Source: Blepharisma stoltei
Taxonomy: Eukaryota > Ciliophora > Heterotrichea > Heterotrichida > Blepharismidae
Length of the DNA: 64,000 nucleotides
Direction: 5' to 3'
Assembly (NCBI GenBank): GCA_914767885.1
Contig: CAJZBQ010000011.1
Location: 1,240,001-1,304,000, forward strand
The translations under genes were made by a program, and so were the position numbers. This document shows, piece by piece, positions 35,161 to 46,691 of this stretch; the stretch's first letter is position 1; every line of letters begins with the position of its first letter. The notes beneath the pieces were generated by a model. That model ran no database searches and was not told the origin of the DNA. It worked only from the letters and a program-made list of their open reading frames with translations.

Positions 35161-37506
35161 TTATATCATCTCATCGTTTAAGAATGGATCAGCCGATTTC
35201 GTGTTAAATCCGCTTGATATTAGAAGGTTTTCGATGTCCACAGTGAACTTAATTGCATCAGCAGCTGATCGGGACCTCATATAATACATGCCAGTTTTTA
35301 ATCCTCTTTTCCAACAATAAAAATGCAGAGATGTCAGTTTCCCAAAGCTAGGCTCAGAAATATAAACATTCAAACTCTGGCTTTGGTCAATAAAAGGGGA
35401 TCTACCAATGGCTAAGTCAATCAGCACTTTTTGTGGGATCTCCCAAACTGTTTTATAAAGCGCTCTTAAATCATCAGAAATTTCATGCAGATCTTGAACA
35501 GAGCCATTATTCGCTATGATTTTGTTCTTTATATTGTGCGTCCATAATCCTTTTTCGACTAAATCTGATATTAAGTGAGGATTTACACATACAAATTCTC
35601 CAGCAAGAACTCGTCTTACGTAAATATTTGACATATAAGGCTCAAAGCTCTCATTGTTCCCTAAAATCTGTGAAGTTGAAGCTGTAGGCATTGGGGCTAC
35701 CAAAAGTGAATTTCTTACCCCAAACTCAGAAATTTTTAATCTGAGGCTATCCCAGTCCCACTTATGTGAAGGAATTACTCCTCTCATATCGAATTGGAGA
35801 ATTCCTTGTGATATAGGCGATCCTTCATAACTTTCATATGGCCCATAAGTCTGAGCAAGCTTATTGCTTGCAGTTAAGGCTGCAAAATAAATGGTCTCAA
35901 AAATTTGTTTATTAAGAATCATTGTCTCCGAACTTTCAAATGGCAATCTCAATAACAGCAGAGCATCTGCAAAGCCTTGGACTCCTATTCCAATCGGCCT
36001 ATGTCTTAAATTTGATCTTTCACACTCAGGCAATGGATAATAATTCCTATCAATAATTTTATTCAAATTATACGTAATAACCTGAGTCACTTCATAAAGT
36101 TTTTGAAAGTCAAAATATTCTCGATTGACCACAAACTTATTTAGCGCAATTGAAGCCAAGTTGCATACAGCGATTTCGTCCTTTGATGTATATTCTACTA
36201 TTTCTGTGCATAAATTGCTTGATTTTATAATCCCTAAATTTTTTTGGTTGGAAAATTTATTGACGTGGTCTTTGTAAAGCATGTAAGGGCCTCCTGTTTC
36301 GATTTGACTATCAATAATAGCTGATCAAACTACCTGAGCCTGGACTATTTTTCTTCCTCTTCCCATGTTTTCGTATTTTACATACAATTCTTCAAACTCG
36401 TCTCCTCATACATCACAAAGTCCAGGACATTCATCAGGGCACATAAGAGTCCAATTTTCATTATTTTCGACCCTTTTCATGAACAAATCAGGTATCCACA
36501 GTCCATAAAACAGATCCCTCGATCTCTGTTCTTCTTTTCCTGTGTTTCTTTTCAGCATTAAAAAATCAAAAATATCAGCATGCCAAGGCTCTAAATAAAT
36601 TGCAAAAGCGCCTTTCCGTCTTCCACCGCCTTGGTCTACATATCTTGCAGTGTCATTGAACACTTTAAGCATTGGGACTAAGCCATTTGCAGATCCATTG
36701 GTTCCTCTTATGTAAGAACTGCTGGCTCTTATATTGTGAACACTTAGGCCGATTCCTCCTGCACATTTACTGATTATTGCACACTGTTTTAAAGTGTCAT
36801 AGATGCCTTCTATGCTATCCTCACGCATGGCCATCAAGAAGCAAGATGACATTTGGTTCCTTGGGGTTCCTGAGTTGAATAAGGTTGGGGTTGCATGGGT
36901 AAATCACTTCTCACTCATCAAATTGTAAGTTATAATAGTGGACTCTATATCATTCGTATGGATTCCGGCAGAAACCCGCATAAGCATATGCTGGGGCCTT
37001 TCAACGATTTTTCCATTTATTTTGAGTAAATAGCTTTTTTCAAGTGTTTTAAAGCCAAAATAATCGTAAGTGAAATCTCTAGAAAAATCAATAGAATTTT
37101 CTAAAATAGCGCGATTTTCTTTGATAAATTCATATACGTCTGTAGCAATTAGAGGAGCAGGCTCGTTCTGAGATTCTTTCAAGGTGTAAAGATCGTGGAT
37201 TATTTCAAAAAAGCTTGTTTTGGTCATTTTATGGAGATTTGAAATAGCAACGCGAGCAGCAAGCTTGGAGTAGTCAGGATGAACAATATTCATATAAGCA
37301 CAAGTCTCTGCAGCAAGATTGTCTAGCTGGGAGGTAGACACGCCATTGTAGATTCCTTCTGAAACTTTTTTGACGATCACATCAAGGTTGATAAATTCTT
37401 TGTTAAGGCCATCTAGAAGTGTTTCTAGTCTTTTTTTGATTTTGTAAGGGTAAATTTGCTGTCTGGAGTTGTCCCGCTTTATTACATATCTTTCTGTGTC
37501 ATCCAT
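35161..37506 (-). CDS. Ribonucleoside-diphosphate reductase large subunit (class I R1)
   Basis: It reduces NDPs to dNDPs with a radical-bearing R2 partner. It is 781 residues long with no IES; three TGA codons read as Trp (EKWFTH, CDVWGDE, VVWSAI). An N-terminal ATP cone is followed by the catalytic barrel: SSCFLMAM and AVCNLASI give the active-site cysteine pair, [10 protein letters not shown] the thiyl-radical Cys and catalytic Glu, and [12 protein letters not shown] the double Tyr of the radical path. The C-terminus ends [11 protein letters not shown] and lacks the Cys pair that usually re-reduces the active site; no downstream sequence before the tRNA supplies one. Confidence 0.96.
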
Positions 37507-38401
37507 TTTTATAGGGGGTTTGGGGTTGTCATAATCAAGAGTTTAATTTTAATATTTTTGAATTTTGATAATATATTTGAGAATTCTGTCATTAAATTTG
37601 TTAGTATGCCAGCCTTTTAGCCTTATATTACCATCTCTAAAATTTTCTTTGAATTTTGCTATCTAAATTTTATCTCTAATTTCTTTATTTATTCTTACTT
37701 TAACTTAACTTAATTATCTGGTGTTTAAGGTGTCTAGTGCCGCAGCCCAAAAGGGCTATGACAAATTAGTGACGTAGGCGAGCCATCTTGGAACAGGTCA
37801 GCCCTGGCCAAGCCTTCTATCAACTCCTGCTTCACCAGCCTTGCTGCACGTCTCACCTGGCGCGATGCCGTCGCCCTTGTCTCTCGACTCAGCTCCTGCG
37901 CGTGTTCCGCCTAAGGGTCATCCTCCCGTGGGGATGTGCTGAGAGATAAAAGCCCGAAATCTTGAGAGGACTGAGGAGCAGTTCCTCTGGTTATCCCCAG
38001 AGTTAAACCGCTATTGCTGTCCAGAAGTTCTCGAGTGAAAACCTAAACCCTATAAATAAAATTCCATGAGGGAGAGAAAATTAGCAAAGCTAATTTCTCT
38101 CGAACCGAATGCCATTTTTTTATTCAGAATTATCCAGCTAATAGCCTAATAGCTTGATATTTTATATAAAAATTGCACCTATACATACTGAGTCTAAAAT
38201 TTATCAACTTTATTTATCATTACCTTTTTTCCAACAAAAGCATAAAAATATGCATTTCCCCTTTATAAATTTATCTGTGCATTAATTTTAAATTGGCGAA
38301 TTATAATCAATATCAAAATAAAATATTTAGTGCAATATTTAATAAATAAAAATTTCATGAAACTCTTTGAAAATCCTTTAATTCAATCTTTAAACTCATA
38401 A
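37507..38401. other. Intergenic region with repeat-like insertion
   Basis: It lies between divergent ribonucleotide reductase and methyltransferase genes. Bases ~37690-38110 are much richer in GC than their surroundings and begin with a TTTAACTTAACTTAA tract like the tails of the retroposon-like elements. I could not place its ends. No ORF is convincing. Confidence 0.45.
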
Positions 38402-39037
38402 ATGGTTTCAGCCCAATACGGAAGACTCGGCTATTGGCAGGAGAGATATTTGCACAAAAAGGAGCAGTTTGACTGATATGAGAAATGGGCTGGCATAAAA
38501 GATATCATAACCCAATACATCCCATTCGATCAAAAAATTTTAAACGTAGGCTGTGGAAATTCAAAACTTGCTGAAGACATGCAAGAAGAAGGCTACATTT
38601 CCATCATGAATATCGACAACTCCCAAATCGTCATTGACGATATGAAATCCTATTACCAAGACAAAGAAGGTATTGAATTTGCTTGCAAAGACGTGATGTC
38701 TATGGATTTTGCAAGCGGCAGTTTTGATGCTGTTATTGATAAAGGCACTTTAGACTCCATTCTCTGTGGAGACCGTTCTAATATTATGGCTAGAAGAATG
38801 CTTACCCAAGTCCACAGAGTATTAAAACCACAAGGGATTTTTGTCTCAATAAGTTATGCGCCTCCTGAAAACCGAAATCGGTACCTAAAATTGCCAGATT
38901 TTACTTGGAATGTATTTGAGTATAGAATTTCGAAACCTGTGCTCTCTACAACTGCAGCAATGACAAAAGAAGATGGACAATCAATTCACTATGTGTATGT
39001 TTGCATCAAAAAAAGAGTGAATTTTATCGATGAATAA
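38402..39037 (+). CDS. Class I SAM-dependent methyltransferase (EEF1A-KMT4/METTL13-like)
   Basis: 211 residues. It has the SAM-binding motif I ILNVGCGNSKLAED, an acidic loop (NIDNSQIVIDDM), VMSMDFASGSFDAVIDKGTLDSI and the VLKPQGIFVSIS strand. The DKGTLD motif and early YWQERY are typical of the METTL13/EEF1AKMT4 group, which methylates lysines of elongation factor 1A; that substrate is inferred. ATG 38402 gives MVSAQYGRLGYW. One TGA codes Trp (QFDWYEK). Confidence 0.88.
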
Positions 39038-39079
39038 TTGAGTTAAAATAAAGCTGAATTAACCTATAATTTTTTAATA

Positions 39080-40812
39080 ATGGCAGAAATATGGAAAGGC
39101 CCTGCTTACGACTTAAGGAAGCAGCGGAAACGTGTTACAATCAAAGGAAATTCAAGCCCTTTTGAATTAAAAACTGATAATTTGCCACAGATTGTGAAAC
39201 CTTGCAGAAGTTTTAAATTGCTTACTGCCCCTTTTCGTAAGAAAGCAAAATTTTTATCTCTTTTTAAATCATTGCAAATATAATTTTTTTAAAATTTAAA
39301 AATTCCAATTCATCTAAATTGGTGCTTCTTTTTGAATGCAACACTATGAATTAGAATAATAATTTATATATATCATATAAAAGTTTTATATTAAAAAAAT
39401 TTTGAGAAAAGATAATTTTTCCTCAAAATAATAGGGTTTTTTAGTAGCTTTGCTCCCTCACAAAGGGAGGGAGTTAAAAAAGTTAAAAGCAGCGAGAAGA
39501 GCTTCCATAACTTATGTTCAATAGAAGAAGATTTCACCCTGGAGCGTGAAGGAGATATCACAAGTTTTTTAAAAGAAAAATCCCCAACTACACCTCAAAT
39601 TAATTTTACCCCGAAATTTGATATTAATGGAAACCTGCTTCAATATAGTGTTATAGGGCCGGTAAAATTATTTACAACCCCAAAATCCAATGATTCTTGA
39701 ACTCCTATTAAACCAAACCAACAGTCTTTAAATAGAACTGCTACAAATTTAAATTTTAGTAACAGAGATAATACAAACTATCAAGAGAAATTTAAAGAAA
39801 GGCTTATAGAAATTGAAAATAACTCAAAGTTGGAATTGAGCACGGATGTAAAAAAGGCGTCAAGCATGATACTATATGATAGGATTAGAAAAGGAAGAGA
39901 AGAAAGGAAATTAAAGCAATATGATGCAATTCAAAACGAGTGAAAATTAATTGAAAAAGGACTGAGTTTTAAATCTAAGAAAAAAATGCAAGATTTGATG
40001 CCAAATAGAGCCTTTGAGTATAGAGAAAAGCTTGAAGAACTGGAAGAGCTTGACAGAAACCTGCCAGATAAAGAGGAATCAAATTCATTATCTTGGTACA
40101 TGTCATTGAGGGAGTCCCAAAACCAGAAATTTGAAACCTATATCCCTATGGGACAAAAGCTTTTAGGTCTCTATACAAGGATTTCTCAAAAACCTAAATC
40201 CCCTATAGAAATCATAAGAAAGCCAGGGATGGTCAAGACTTCCAGCAAAACTTTCCGTGACTGAGACTATTTCCTAACGAAACTAGGCAAGGAAAAAAGC
40301 AACTCAGAAACAATCCCATCGTCTCAAGCTAGTCATAGTGATCTACTTGTTATAGGACTCGCAAAGCTACCATTAGAAATTGATGCAGTCAAAAATGTAG
40401 GACCAGAATTCCTAAACCCGAAACTGATTCCTAACTCATCTCTTCCGTAAGCGAACAAAACCATTAGAAAAATCCCCATTTTTGCTTAAAACCTCCATGA
40501 GCAAACAAAATTTTTAAAAAAAATTGATAAGTGGTAATTATTATAATGAAATCTTTAACTAATTCTATTTTGATTTTAAGCAGCTTGCATTTTAAAACAT
40601 AAATTTTGCAAATTAAATTAATTTTATATCAAATTTTTACAATTAGAAATTTTTTAAATGCAATTTTACTACAAATTTATATATAAATTTTCAAAAGAAA
40701 AAAAATTAAGCGAAAAAAATTCTTATTGGCCTCCGAGGGGATTAAGCCATTCAAAGATGAAGTTTTTGCAGAAGAATACGACCCAAGAAATAAAACACAT
40801 AAAGCTGTCTAG
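39080..40812 (+). CDS. Hypothetical protein
   Basis: Not recognised. It is 403 residues long after removing IESs at 39267-39476 and 40435-40745, ending HKAV-TAG. The N-terminus is basic (RKQRKRVTIKG) and the middle is charged and probably helical (RIRKGREERKLKQYD, KLEELEELDRNLPDKEE), with no signal peptide or membrane segment. It starts 43 bp after the methyltransferase stop on the same strand. The second junction (NPKLIPKPFKDEVFAEEY) is well supported; the first (SLFKKVKSSEKSFH) rests on frame only. Confidence 0.7.
39267..39476. mobile_element. IES, 210 bp, TA-bounded (tentative)
   Basis: TA at 39265-39266 and 39475-39476, within TTTAAA and GTTAAA. The right end CTCCCTCACAAAGGGAGGGAGTTA is F1-like. 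The un-excised frame hits TAA soon after 39280. Confidence 0.6.
40435..40745. mobile_element. IES, decayed F1 relative, 311 bp
   Basis: TAA at 40432-40434 and 40743-40745. The left end is CTCATCTCTTCCGTAAGCGAAC and a core like AATTATTATAATGAAATC remains. Removal joins ...KLIPK to PFKDEV. Confidence 0.78.
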
Positions 40813-40909
40813 TGTAATTTTTAATAAACATTTATTTAACGATATTATGCTACCGTTAGATCCAGAACTATCTTACTTGCTTACTAGTCAGAACGTATTT
40901 ATTATGTAG

Positions 40910-41653
40910 ATGCACAGAGGAGAGTTTATGCACTCAGAAAATATGACTCCATATTGCAATAAAAAATCTATGATTTTTGTTATAAGACTTATGTTTAATT
41001 TTTGAAAGCTCCTTTTTCAAATAGTCGTTAGACATATTGATAAAGACGATTCTGAGCGTCCGCTGAAACTTTGGCTTTCAATACATTTATTTTTGGATAT
41101 GCTTTATATGATACTACTCGTTATAAATGTGCCACATTTAATTGGAAACTCAAGAGTTTTAACAGAATTTTCGCAAAATTCTTTTCATAAGTTTGCTTTG
41201 AAAGTACAGGCTAGCTTATATATTTTTTGGGTTTTAGTTGGGTTTGCACTATATTGGAGGTGTGAGAATTGTTATGAAGAAAATTTTGTGCAGACTTTTA
41301 CGGTTTTGCTACTAGAAATTTTAGGATTTTTTAATCTTATATTGCCGATGCTGGCAATATTTGGAATTTGTGTACTTTTGCCAACAACATTGCTGTTGAT
41401 GGAGATAGCTGAAGATAAATCGTGAATAGAAAATAAAGATCGGAAAAGCTTTAATCTAGAGACTGTGAGCTTTATTAAAAATGGAAATACAGGCGACCAC
41501 TCTTGCTCAATATGTGCTATAGATTATGAAGAAAATGACAAGATAATCATTTTACCATGCAATATAAGACACTTTTTTCATGAAAAATGCATAAATAAAT
41601 GATTGTCTATCACTCCTAAATGCCCAGTTTGTAGAGCAAGAGTATTATCTTAA
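40910..41653 (+). CDS. Membrane RING-H2 E3 ubiquitin ligase
   Basis: 247 residues. Three or four hydrophobic segments lie in the first 165 residues (LWLSIHLFLDMLYMILLVI, LYIFWVLVGFALYW, LEILGFFNLILPMLAIFGIC). They are followed by a C-terminal RING-H2 domain: CSIC...LPCNIRHFFHEKC...WLSITPKCPVC, with the Cys3-His2-Cys3 zinc ligands in order. Two TGA codons are Trp, including the one directly before LSITPKC, a position where RING-H2 domains keep Trp for E2 contact. It probably tags substrates at an internal membrane. Confidence 0.88.
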
Positions 41654-41864
41654 TTTTAAACAAATTTAGATATGTCCAATAATTCTGCCTTAAAGCCATT
41701 AATTTTATAAATTATCTATATAAATAAACAATTCTGCCTATTTTAATTACGATACTAAATAAAATTTCTCCCTATAGCATATGAATTGTTCTTTTCTAGT
41801 AAAATAAGTTACTTATATTAGCTATGCTTGCTCATTATGTCGATGATTAATTTATAAAATCAAT

Positions 41865-42206
41865 ATGAGCTCATTAGCTAGAAAAAGCGAATTCGATCAG
41901 CCACTATTTGGCTGCTCAAGTGATCCCAAAAGCTGCTTAATAGTTCTTTGTGTGCCATGTGGCAGTGCAATCGTCCAAGGTCTTGCTGTGAAAAATGCGA
42001 GAAACGAAGGATTCATTGTGCCTTACTGCATCAATATTCTCCTAGCATGTATTGGCGCTGCAATTAATAGAGGCCAGATAAGAAATAAGTATGATATCGA
42101 AGGAGGATTTATAACAGACTTTTGCTATCATTTGTTTTTCATGCCTTGCTCAGCTTGCCAAGAGTACAGAGAAGTGACTTATAGAAATTCTTTACATCAG
42201 CCTTAA
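41865..42206 (+). CDS. PLAC8-family cysteine-rich protein
   Basis: 113 residues. It shows the PLAC8 pattern: FGCSSDPKSCLI, a hydrophobic CVPCGS segment, NILLACIGAAINRGQIRNKY, then DFCYHLFFMPCSACQEYRE. Plant and animal relatives affect organ size, cadmium handling and signalling, so a precise role cannot be given. It has one or two possible membrane-dipping segments and no IES or intron. Confidence 0.85.
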   Translation: MSSLARKSEFDQPLFGCSSDPKSCLIVLCVPCGSAIVQGLAVKNARNEGFIVPYCINILLACIGAAINRGQIRNKYDIEGGFITDFCYHLFFMPCSACQEYREVTYRNSLHQP

Positions 42207-42313
42207 ATTAAAATACATTCAGAATAAATAAACTTAAGTTAGAGATCAGCCTGGGTTATTCTCTGTTGTCCGATATTTCTTTAATTGTAAATCTATAAAT
42301 ATTAATTATTGCT

Positions 42314-44353
42314 TTATTGTTCAAAAAACTCAAAATCTGGGGTGAATTGATCTTTCATTCTGTTTTCTTGGAAATGTTTTAGGAGCTGGTCTAAAGCTAC
42401 TTTTACTTCTATTACCTTTTTCTTGACTTTATTATTAGCTTTGAGTTTATAATGTAACCCAATATATGGTTTATCATATAAAATAAATCCCATATACTTC
42501 AATAGCCCGATTTGGCTGCATGTCATTTGATCGGAAAGTTTTGATAGTATGGCATTTCCAAAAGGAAATTTGGTTTTAAAAATTTTAAGACCAAAAAATA
42601 TTACCTGCCCGACTCCGCCTTGATAGCCTCCAATTCTCCCTACAAAATAGGCAGAAAGTGCAGGAAAGTCCATCTCCTTTCCCTGCTTAAAGTAATCTTC
42701 TAAATAATAATCGCACAGTCCTCTAATGCTTCCTAGTGACGAAATAATCTTATCAGTGTCTTCTTCTTCATCAAAATACAGATTTACGCACTCTCTTATA
42801 TCCCCATTCAAAAATTCCAATTGATTTTTAGGTTGCAGGTCAAATGACTTTGCCTTTTTGATAGTGTCCATTTCACCGAAGTGCTTTTGGTCGAAAATTT
42901 TTAAATAGTGTATCCATTTGGCCGAAATTTGACGGTTTTTTCGGTCAAATGTCTCACTATCAAAAATGATTCGAACAAAGTTTCCCCTATGAGATGTCGC
43001 ACTATCAAATTTCCGCAGTCATTTGACATGGAGCCGATTTTTAGTGTCAGTATAAAACACTTTATTTATCAATTCAATATTTCTGATATATTTTTCTTTC
43101 AGCTGTTTTTGAAAAATAACAGGCGCCCCCTCCGGCTTCTTCTTATTTTCAGTTACATTTTCTTCAGTTTTTGTTTCTTCTTGATCTTTTTTTTCTGTCA
43201 CAATTTCTTCTTGTATAGGTTTCAGTTCTTCCATGGACTGTTTTTTCTTGAATTCTTTATCAGCTTCTATAAGCCATTCTTGAATCCTTTTGAGGCCTTT
43301 TACGACCACATGCATAGGTGGGGTTACCATGATGTTATTTTCTAAGTTCAAGGTTTTCAGCTTTTTTAGGTCTTTTATTGAAAAAGGCAGGCTTTTGATT
43401 TTGGTAGATCTTAAATCTAGTTTTATTAATCCTTTTAATAATGAAATAGATCCACTGATTTCTTTTAAAGGGTTGTAGCTTAAATGAAGATAGGAAACTT
43501 CGGAGTCTTCATGGAAAAAGTTGTCAGGCAGCATTTCTATCCCATTGTTGCTTAAAATTAAAACTTCTAGTGAAGACATATCACCTAATACAAAAGAAAT
43601 TTCTTTAAGCTGGTTAGAAGCTAAATTCAGAGTTCCCAAACTTGCCATACCATCTAATGGAGAGTGATCTACTTTGGAAATTTTGTTATTTGAGAGATTC
43701 AATTCTTGCAATTTTTTAAGGTTTTTGAGTTCATTTGGGATTTCAGTTATTTGGTTATAAGCTGCACTCAACACTTCTAGCCCGGCTATTGCTGGAATTT
43801 TTTCTTTTAAGGAAAAAATTTGGTTCTCAGAGAGGTTTAAATATGTAAGGGTTTCGGGAAGGAAAGGGATGTACCTTAAATTGCAATCTTTTAATGAAAG
43901 ATGCACAAGATTGGTTGCTTTTTCGAGTAAATAATTCAGCCTAGAAAATTGTTTTGGTAAATTTAATGGGCAGTGAATAAGCTCAAATTTTTCTTCTAAT
44001 TGCATTTGATCTTCACTGATTTTTCCAAGTTCTTCTCAGGAATTTATTTTTGGACCATGCTCAGCTTTAAGTCTATCCATCAGTCCTACTCTGATCGGTA
44101 ATTTTGAGTTTTCATTTGCTTTCCTTATTAATTCTCTTATATCTTTTATATCTTGCTCTTGCCGATTCTCGGTATCAAGATTAGTCTCTTGAGGGTTTGA
44201 ATTTTCTTTTATTATTGATGTCTCTGAGATAAGGATTTTAGGATTTTCTTGCTCGGTGTCAATTCTTGGCTCACTTTCCTCTCTCATTATGTTTTCTTTT
44301 GAATCAGATTGCTCTTTTTTCAATTTTTTGCTCTTGCTAGAAAAGCAACCCAT
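42314..44353 (-). CDS. N-myristoylated leucine-rich-repeat protein
   Basis: An open frame of 679 residues when TGA is Trp (two such codons, INSWEELG and HVKWLRK). MGCFSSKSK at the N-terminus is a strong myristoylation plus palmitoylation signal, so the protein is probably membrane-tethered. Residues ~120-390 carry about ten LRRs of the typical LxxLxLxxN type (LQELNLSNNKISKV, LGTLNLASNQLKEI), then a Lys/Glu-rich linker. The C-terminal ~185 residues (from MDTIKKAKSFDLQ) are a domain I do not recognise. Between them, 42885-43015 is repeat-derived yet stays in frame, so it may be exonised or may be an unplaced IES; if the latter, the C-terminal part could be a separate gene. Confidence 0.8.
42885..43015. 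repeat. MITE-like repeat inside an open reading frame
   Basis: It is similar to the interior of IES C3: both contain ACGGTTTTTTCGGTCAAATGTC-type sequence followed by TTCGAACAA. The ends TTTGATAGTG/CACTATTTAAA are inverted. Unlike every other insertion in a gene here, it creates no stop or frameshift. The candidate repeats GTCAAATG/GTGAAATG are 151 bp apart, so a join there would break the frame. Confidence 0.6.
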
Positions 44354-44455
44354 TTTTGTTCTTAATAACGCTTATATTTAGAAAATTAAATGCTATTTTA
44401 CTTAATTTATAATTGTCAATAAGGAAGACGGATTTAATTTATTTAATTTAATCTG

Positions 44456-45071
44456 CGAATTCCAAAAATTTATTGAATTTTCGGAAATCTTTTTGGATAT
44501 TAAAGAATTTCAACGAGAAATGTCGCTTTAAAGATCGGGTTTGTGAATGCAGCTGACTTGCACCAGAAATAATGCTCTCAAGCTCTTGATTATCTGTGCG
44601 AGGATAAACATTAAATAGTGGAGGCGATCACCCGCCCTCTTGACGCAATTTCCTCAACACCTGCTGGAAACAGCTAGGTGGAGGAACCAAGTTGAGATGC
44701 AGGCCCAGTATCCATAATGTATTCCGGCAGAGGTTTTTTTCTCGTGCCACAGGATATGATACCTGGGACATAGGATTTTTCCTTCTTACACGGAGCTGGA
44801 AAGGGCACAGTCGGCATCGTCCCCGAGATTAGCTATGATCCTTACTCGAATTAGGGACCCTGAAGACAGCAGGTGCCTAGCGTGAACTGGGAGTTACGCC
44901 CCAGGCTCCAGCTGATAGTGAACGGACGCCCCGGAAGCAGGCCAGGTAGCTGATGCCTAAGTGAGGTAGATGGTGTCAGTCAGGCCTTCTTAACTGATGT
45001 GGATAACTTTTAGAGGTGGAAATCCTCAGCCGTCTTTAAACAAAGCTGTTAATTTAATTTAATTTAATCTG
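44456..45071. mobile_element. Retroposon-like element, 616 bp, 14-bp target duplication
   Basis: TTTAATTTAATCTG at 44442-44455 and 45058-45071. The body is GC-rich with a TTAATTTAA tail. It lies between the LRR gene and the basic protein gene and overlaps the stop codon region of the latter, whose stop is kept after excision. Confidence 0.68.
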
Positions 45072-45492
45072 TTCGAGGAGATATAGATTTTAAGGTATTT
45101 GACCGTCTTACCCTTCTACATGATGTAAGCTCAGGGCTTGAAGATGTAGGGAGCTCTATTAAAGAGTTTAAATTTGCTCTTATAGTTTTTGGAGGAGAAA
45201 GACTAGGAGTTGTAGATAGCGGAGAGTTCACTTTTTCTTTATTTTTTAACGGTTTTAGTTCTATGCATGTTCTAGTTCTTAAGTGAGTTCTATTTTTAGG
45301 CTGAAGATGCACTAGATCATAATTTCGGTCCCTTGTTTTTAGAAACTTTTTGCTTTTGCGCACAAATTTTGGATCGAGCTCAGGCTTAATTGATAATGAA
45401 ATCCAAGTTGATTCTTTTGGTTTATTTAAATTCGCTTGCTTAGAAGCTTTATGAGGTGGCTTGGGAAAGGTAATCATTTGTGATTTTTTCAT
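45064..45492 (-). CDS. Hypothetical small basic protein
   Basis: Not recognised. It is 142 residues long, rich in Lys, Arg, Pro and Ser (SLSPPKTIRANL, RKSKKFLKTRDRNYD), with no membrane segment or known motif. The stop TAA falls inside the target duplication of the neighbouring retroposon-like element, so excision would not change the protein. It may be a cytoskeletal or basal-body type disordered protein, but that is only a guess from composition. Confidence 0.6.
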   Translation of the reverse strand: MKKSQMITFPKPPHKASKQANLNKPKESTWISLSIKPELDPKFVRKSKKFLKTRDRNYDLVHLQPKNRTHLRTRTCIELKPLKNKEKVNSPLSTTPSLSPPKTIRANLNSLIELPTSSSPELTSCRRVRRSNTLKSISPRTD

Positions 45493-46127
45493 GCTGGCTC
45501 AAAATATAATGGCTCAGAAGATCTGACTCCCCAATTGGAATAAAAAATACTGTTCCAATTAACTTTTTAAAAAAAAATAAAACATATAAATTGAAAGCAA
45601 TATTTTTAATTTTATAAAGAAATTAATTTAAGAAATTTATCTGATAGTTTAAATAATATTCTGTTGCATTTTCCATTCAATTAGGTCAAACATAATTTTA
45701 TAAAATTTATATTTCACCTATAAATTTTCATATTGAAAAAATTTTGTTCCTATTTAAAAGGGGCTAAAGTACCCAAAAATTGGAAATTTTACCTATTTTA
45801 AATGAAGGGATTGAGAAAAGATTATTTCAAAATGCAATTTGTATAAATTATATAGAAGTTTACTGTGAATAAACCACTAAGGGGTGTTTTTGTTAGTCAG
45901 AAGTATCGCATAAAGATATCTGGTGCACTCAAAGGAGAGGTCTTTTAGCTAAAATTATTCATATATTAACAGCTAATTTTCAGCATTTTGAGCAACCTAG
46001 CATTTTACCTCCATTGTTCCACTATTTAGACCTTAGAATTACTTAACTGATTTTCCATTATTATATTTCCTGATTAATCCTGTCTCTATAAAATATATAT
46101 AAAGCAATTTAACTAAGACTGATTAGT
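45493..46127. other. Intergenic region
   Basis: About 630 bp. It holds an F2 MITE at 45527-45814. The remainder is AT-rich with nothing recognisable. Confidence 0.6.
45527..45814. mobile_element. F2-family MITE, 288 bp, TGA-flanked
   Basis: TGA at 45524-45526 and 45812-45814. The left end CTCCCCAATTGGAATA folds back on TGTTCCAATTAAC, and the right end is TTTTAAATGAAGGGAT. Intergenic, so excision is inferred from the family. Confidence 0.6.
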
Positions 46128-46691
46128 TTAAAGTGGTAATAAGGTGTTTGGCGGCAGATCAGTTTCCAATTTCAAGTTAATTTGAGGTTGATCATGATAC
46201 ACCGCATGAGCTCCTGCAAGCACCATCGAGAAAAACAGCGTATAGATGATCATATTTCCAGCCAGCATAAAGGTAGATAATACTAAAAGTGCGAGAATTC
46301 CCATATTTTTTTGGAAATCTGTGACATCTATACCATATACTTTCATTTCCTTCTTTGAGAGGTAAACCCAAACAGCCCCAATTGCAACTAAAGAAATAAG
46401 GAAAGATGGCTGTGATAATCTACATAAACCTTACATTCCTAGTACGAGGAGAAGCATAGTCAAGATGACGTAGTTGGATATGAAATAGACCAAGTTTTCA
46501 CCAAGTCTGGCTGGGATTTGCTTGACTGAGGGCTTGGAAAACAAGGCTGGGTTGAACATATCAGTCATCCATGGACGAATGTTGGACTTCAAGCTTGTCA
46601 AAGTGACCTTGTATTGGAGAGCAACCCCGAGGTTGGAGTTTTGGACGTACGATATCCACTTCTTGATCGTCGAAATGTTTTGGTCTTCCAT
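46128..46691 (-). CDS. PRA1-family protein (prenylated Rab acceptor)
   Basis: 182 residues after splicing a 15-nt intron (46420-46434). PRA1 proteins sit in ER/Golgi membranes and help deliver prenylated Rab GTPases. Family marks are RPWMTDMFNPALFSKP, RLGENLVYFISNYVILTMLL and the paired hydrophobic hairpins before and after KEMKVYGIDVTDFQKN. ATG 46691 gives MEDQNISTIKKW. Confidence 0.88.
46420..46434 (-). other. 15-nt intron in PRA1 gene
   Basis: GTAAGGTTTATGTAG on the minus strand. Without splicing the frame ends at TAA after LLLVLGM; with splicing it continues ILSQPSFLISLVAIG. Confidence 0.9.

Noticed and set aside
40658-40909. 83-codon ORF upstream of the RING-H2 gene
   Set aside because: It starts inside a decayed MITE and overlaps the end of the upstream gene in another frame; no family resemblance.
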